64,000 nucleotides of DNA, from NCBI GenBank assembly GCA_920105625.2, contig CAKKTE020000077.1, positions 1,488,001 through 1,552,000 on the forward strand. Direction: 5' to 3'. The position numbers were made by a program, and so were the translations under genes. Origin of the DNA: Clusia tigrina. Lineage: Eukaryota; Arthropoda; Insecta; Diptera; Clusiidae. The notes below the pieces were generated by a model, which worked only from the letters and a program-made list of their open reading frames with translations, ran no database searches and was not told the origin of the DNA. Shown here piece after piece: positions 60,771 to 64,000 of the stretch. Each line of letters starts with the position of its first letter. Position 1 is the first letter of the stretch.

Positions 60771-61229
60771 ACCTGCATAAAGCCTTCTACCAACGAAACG
60801 TGTTTGATTTCATCACGAAAATGAGTCTAGAGGAAACAAATTTCCTCGCGTGTTACTAACCCCTATTGTATTGCGAACTTGTGTATACCGGTTGGTTTGG
60901 TTCGGAAAGAACGTGCCACGGTATAGGGTTCACACGGTCATAATAGGGGATGGTGTGCTTCATGATCGTGTCGCGGTATTAGAGTTTGATTCTCTTGTCC
61001 ATATCAAGGACTTGAAGGAAGTTAGGTTCACTTTCTGGAGGCGTTTGAACGCTTGCGAGTATTCGATTGGCTGCGTGTTTCGTGGCTGCGATTAATATAT
61101 GTTAAATTACATTTCGGTACGTATATTAAAAATGGTTATTTATTTTCTTTGGATGTCAGGAAGTAAGTGAGCAGCGGAACGACTGCGTAACGCCTGCAGA
61201 AGGTTGTAGGGGTTAACTGAGGCCCATTT
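60771..61229 (+). other. No recognisable gene
   Basis: A short open stretch (60850-61095) has no recognisable motif. A pyrimidine-rich tract with CAG (TTATTTTCTTTGGATGTCAG, about 61139-61158) could be an acceptor of E2. Nothing else stands out. Confidence 0.35.
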
Positions 61230-61231
61230 CA

Positions 61232-61426
61232 GGGGTGCCGCGGACACACCCTTATTGGCACAGACGTGGTGGTAAAGCCGCACGGGAGAGAAAGCGGCTG
61301 GCATTTCTGAGGGAGTTTTTGGCAGAACAGGCGGATCAGGAAGTTCCTCTGCCTTGGGGCGAAGCCAATAGATTGTGGCAGGAAATGTTCAGGCTAGAAC
61401 AAGCGGATATTCGATTTTACAGCTAG
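61232..61426 (+). CDS. Small conserved leader protein of E2
   Basis: An open frame from the stop at 61214; TTTCAG (61226-61231) could be an acceptor. It reads RRGGKAARERKRLAFLREFL then AEQADQEVPLPWGEANRLWQ and EMFRLEQ. The core of about 45 residues aligns with 42975-43110 of element E without gaps while nucleotides differ mostly at synonymous positions, which argues for protein-level constraint. It has no good ATG of its own, consistent with a spliced leader supplying the start. Function unknown. Confidence 0.6.
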   Translation, partial: GVPRTHPYWHRRGGKAARERKRLAFLREFLAEQADQEVPLPWGEANRLWQEMFRLEQADIRFYS

Positions 61427-61712
61427 CTTTAAGAGTTTTGGTGTAATTAAGATCGGAATGATCGTTAATTATAAGTAAAAATTATAAGCATTAAATTCGT
61501 TGGTAGCAACACAGAGATAAATTGTGTAATTTATGAAAACTTATGGACAACTGTTAGCTAAGCTGGATAACTCAGGAAAGACCATTGTATTCTTTAATAA
61601 ATTTGTAATAAATCGTTGAATAAGGTAAAATAAAAATTTGAAATACAATATAACAAGTTTTAACAACTATTGGGTTGATTCAACGGGATATTTATTGGAT
61701 TAGGCATAGTAC

Positions 61713-62327
61713 ATGGGACTATCGAAGGAAGTGAAGGAGTTGCTGAAATCACAGGAAGTGGTGGGCAAAGAGGTCCAGAGGTTGATTTCCAACTTCAGGA
61801 AGGACAGGAAGGATGTAAAAACGGTGAATTATTATCACAGACGAATCACCGAGTTGCGAGGTTTGGTGGAAAAATTTCAAAACAACCACGTAAAATTACT
61901 GCCGGACAAGGAGGTCTGTACGGACGATGAATACTTTGCGACCAATTTTCCTGGATATATGGAAAATTTAGTGTCAGGGTGGCTCAAATTATTCGAGACG
62001 GATTTAGCAACAATTGAGGCACCGAGTGGGTCTCCGTTAAAGAGCAAAGAAGACGCACAATACGAGTTAAAAGCAGTAAAAACAGAGGTGAATCTTTTCA
62101 CCGAGAGGGTATTCGAACATTTCGAAGCAAGCGCGGGTAAGACTGAAGCCCAGACGTTGTGGGAGGAGGCCAGAGTAAGGGGTAGAATATCGCCTTTGGA
62201 AGCAGCCGATTTGGCGCTGACTGCTATCTTGAGCAGGAGGGAAAAGGAATTAGAGGAAGTACGTAAGGAAAAGGAGGAGCTGAAAGCTGATAGAGAATTC
62301 CTTAAAAATAAAGCTAAGAAACTGTAA
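61713..62327 (+). pseudogene. E2 gag N-terminal part
   Basis: ATG 61713, 204 codons: VGKEVQRLISNFRKDRKDVK, YYHRRITELRGLVEKFQNNH, DDEYFATNFPGYMENLVSGW, KTEAQTLWEEARVRGRISPL and a coiled coil of RREKELEEVRKEKEELK type. TAA at 62325-62327 interrupts where E continues RETEEAASHLEKENLE; the same residues follow here (LEETEEEASLLEQENF). Confidence 0.75.
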
Positions 62328-62942
62328 TGACGGCTGGAGGAAACAGAGGAGGAAGCTTCGTTGTTAGAGCAAGAGAATTTCAGGTTTAGAGGAGCGACGG
62401 TAGAAGTGAAGCCATCCCAGGTGAGGGCAAGGTCTGTGTCGACGTCGGAAATACAAATGCAGACGGTTCAGGCTTCGATATCGGAAGTGACGCCCCAGTG
62501 TACCCGAGGACACCTCGTTCCGAAAATAGTAGTGAGGGATTGCGATTTAGGAGGGCTAGTAGGGGGAAAAGATAAAGCGTCTCAGTCGGAGGAACCTATA
62601 TACGACACGCCAACTCGGTTGGAAGCACGGGGGCCACTTAGTTTGCGCCCGGATCTGGTTAAGTATCTATTGGAAAAGGGGATTAATAGCCAATTAACTA
62701 CACAAGAGGTGAGCGGTACAGTTATTCCTGTAGTGGTTAACTCGACAGTCAGAATGAGCATTCTGGAGGTGGCCAAAGCTGTGGAGAAGCTTGCTATGTT
62801 TCTGGCGTTGAGATTTACGATCTCAGGACGGAAATCAGGAGGTTCAAGGAAGGATGCGAGCTTGCCCAACAAAGTTTCCGGGAGTGCAGGTGGAACACTT
62901 GATAAGATGCATAACTCAGAGAACAACAGGGGACGCTTTTGA
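62328..62942 (+). pseudogene. E2 gag middle part
   Basis: VRARSVSTSEIQMQTVQASI matches E; then an acidic linker and PLSLRPDLVKYLLEKGINSQ. The frame slips near 62800 (IYDLRTEIRRFKEGCELAQQ appears in another frame) and stops at 62940. Confidence 0.7.
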
Positions 62943-63432
62943 TTTGTTGGCGCATAGCCCGGTGGGCAACCTGACTGATTTATATGCTCTCCTGGACAGG
63001 ATATACCTGAAACAAAAATCGTACGACGTACTCATAATAGAGATCCAGGAGTCTACTCAGAAGCCTGGAGAGGAATTGAGAGCCTGGGGCCGTAGGCTCC
63101 AGTCACTGGGGAGTGCAGCGAGTGCAGAAGCAAACAGGCAATTCCCTGAAAGTGCGTCGGTATACAAATCGCAAATAGAGAGGGCCATGGTGACGGTGTT
63201 CAAGGCCGGGTTCGTAAACAGGGACTTGGCCAATTACACGCTAAGTCTGACAGAACGATCAATGGCAGATTTGATAGAGGCAGTTACGTCAGCAGAGGTG
63301 GCCATTCAGCAAAGAGCCACGACGGGGGCATATGCTGGACGAGTGTACCCGCTGGTTCGAGTGTCCCGCGACAAGAATTGGGGGCTAATGGGAAACGAGG
63401 AATGGAGCATAGAGATCGACGACCAGCTGTAG
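62854..63432 (+). pseudogene. E2 gag C-terminal part
   Basis: VEHLIRCITQRTTGDAFDLL, LTDLYALLDRIYLKQKSYDV, EIQESTQKPGEELRAWGRRL, ERAMVTVFKAGFVNRDLANY, RSMADLIEAVTSAEVAIQQR. Intact where E has a slip at 44815. It ends TAG 63430-63432 after a one-base shift. Confidence 0.78.
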
Positions 63433-64000
63433 AGGTCGCATGCTCATTTTGTAATAGGCACGGGCATTTCTGGGATGAGTGTCGGACGAGGAGGAATACT
63501 CCGTTTTGTGAGGATTGCGGTAGTTATGGGCACCAAAGAGGGACGAGTTGTCCAAGGAATGCATCAGCAAGGCAACAGGGTAGACAGTACTACTCCAGAG
63601 AAAGCTTCGGAAATCAGCAACGAAGTACCATTGCCAGTCAGCAGAGACCCGTGTTGCCTCGTGGAAACCCAGGGGACCGCATATGGCAGCGGAACACGGG
63701 CGGCACTAGTAATAACCATCATACCTATTGTTCGCATTAAAACCAATCATACGATGCAAGGAACGAACGGAAAGGAAGTCGCCAACCGACCAGTACATGG
63801 TGTGGGCGCATTGGCCATATGGCAGAGAACTGTTTCGCGAGGAACAGCCACAGGCAGAATCAGGGAAACCGGTAGGGGGCCTACCTCAGCCTAGAGGTTG
63901 GAAATCGCAGAACACTGCTAACATACAGGCACCAAACGTGGTTCTCACGTCAGCGAGAGTCGAGAAACCACAAACTCCGAAGATACAGGATACAGCACTC
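63378..64000 (+). pseudogene. E2 gag zinc knuckles
   Basis: CSFCNRHGHFWDEC and CEDCGSYGHQRGTSC are two knuckle-like motifs (63378-63740); after a slip, a third CCHC (CGRIGHMAENC, about 63800-63840) follows in another frame. Gag of this group binds RNA through these motifs. The window ends before protease. Confidence 0.75.

Larger units (their letters stand above)
61230..64000 (+). mobile_element. E2: second errantivirus-like element (5' part; runs off window)
   Basis: Small leader ORF, then gag in the same order as element E. Sequence is clearly diverged from E but collinear. It keeps the zinc-knuckle region that E has lost. No LTR or primer site is recognisable upstream. Confidence 0.8.

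Noticed and set aside
60850..61095. 81-codon frame before E2
   Set aside because: No motif recognised and no counterpart before element E gag; kept only as an unassigned stretch.

Overview
The window is a nest of transposable elements from an arthropod genome, most likely a dipteran (possibly a tephritid-like fly; the species is inferred, not shown). Families present are long-LTR Ty3/Gypsy elements resembling the Osvaldo/Ulysses group (here OSV), two minus-strand Ty3/Gypsy elements of another group (G2, G3), an env-bearing errantivirus-like element (E) with a second partial copy (E2), a copia-type element, Jockey-clade LINEs (J1, J2), RNase H-containing LOA/R1-group LINEs (L) and three DNA transposons. 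I recognise no host gene, rRNA, tRNA or CRISPR array. Almost every coding region carries stops, frameshifts or deletions.

Layout. 1-3289: OSV copy 1 (protease, deleted pol, integrase, 3' LTR). 3290-6450: broken LINE L. 6450-7550: LTR ends and an errantivirus-type integrase scrap. 7550-10085: Jockey LINE J1. 10086-11381 (-): G2 pol. 11386-13888 plus 15186-15640: OSV copy 2, interrupted by a minus-strand solo LTR (13889-15185, target duplication ACTA). 15641-18650: LINE L again. 18650-23592: second copy of the LTR-end, integrase, J1 and G2 segment. 23597-32100: full-length OSV copy 3 with both LTRs and a 4-bp AAAC duplication, inserted in G2. 32105-36560 (-): rest of G2, itself invaded by a Transib-like element (34078-35608) and a Harbinger-like MITE (35694-36216). 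36626-40039: copia element. 40040-41476: Jockey J2. 41477-53367: element E. 53368-57907 (-): G3. 57940-59646: DNA transposon with long inverted repeats. 59720-60570 (-): LINE L RNase H. 60634-60770: Gypsy RT scrap. 61230-64000: start of E2.

History readable from the sequence. OSV copy 3 inserted in G2; then about 11.5 kb running from LINE L endonuclease to OSV protease was duplicated in tandem. The duplication junction (about 15640) made an open frame joining OSV protease to LINE endonuclease and RT. Unit 1 later took the solo LTR and several deletions.

Most interesting signals. (1) Tandem hairpin arrays in the transcribed R region of OSV-type LTRs, whose stem arms change together while an 18-19-nt loop stays similar in three LTR subfamilies. 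(2) In element E, a leader exon with splice donor 42038|42039 and phase-0 acceptors in front of both a small conserved protein (42869-43132, paralogous in E2) and env (50666). (3) A complete-looking antisense gene between pol and env of E (49364-49777, minus) with TATA box, initiator and poly(A) signals. (4) A Transib-like element whose ends are exactly CACAGTG.
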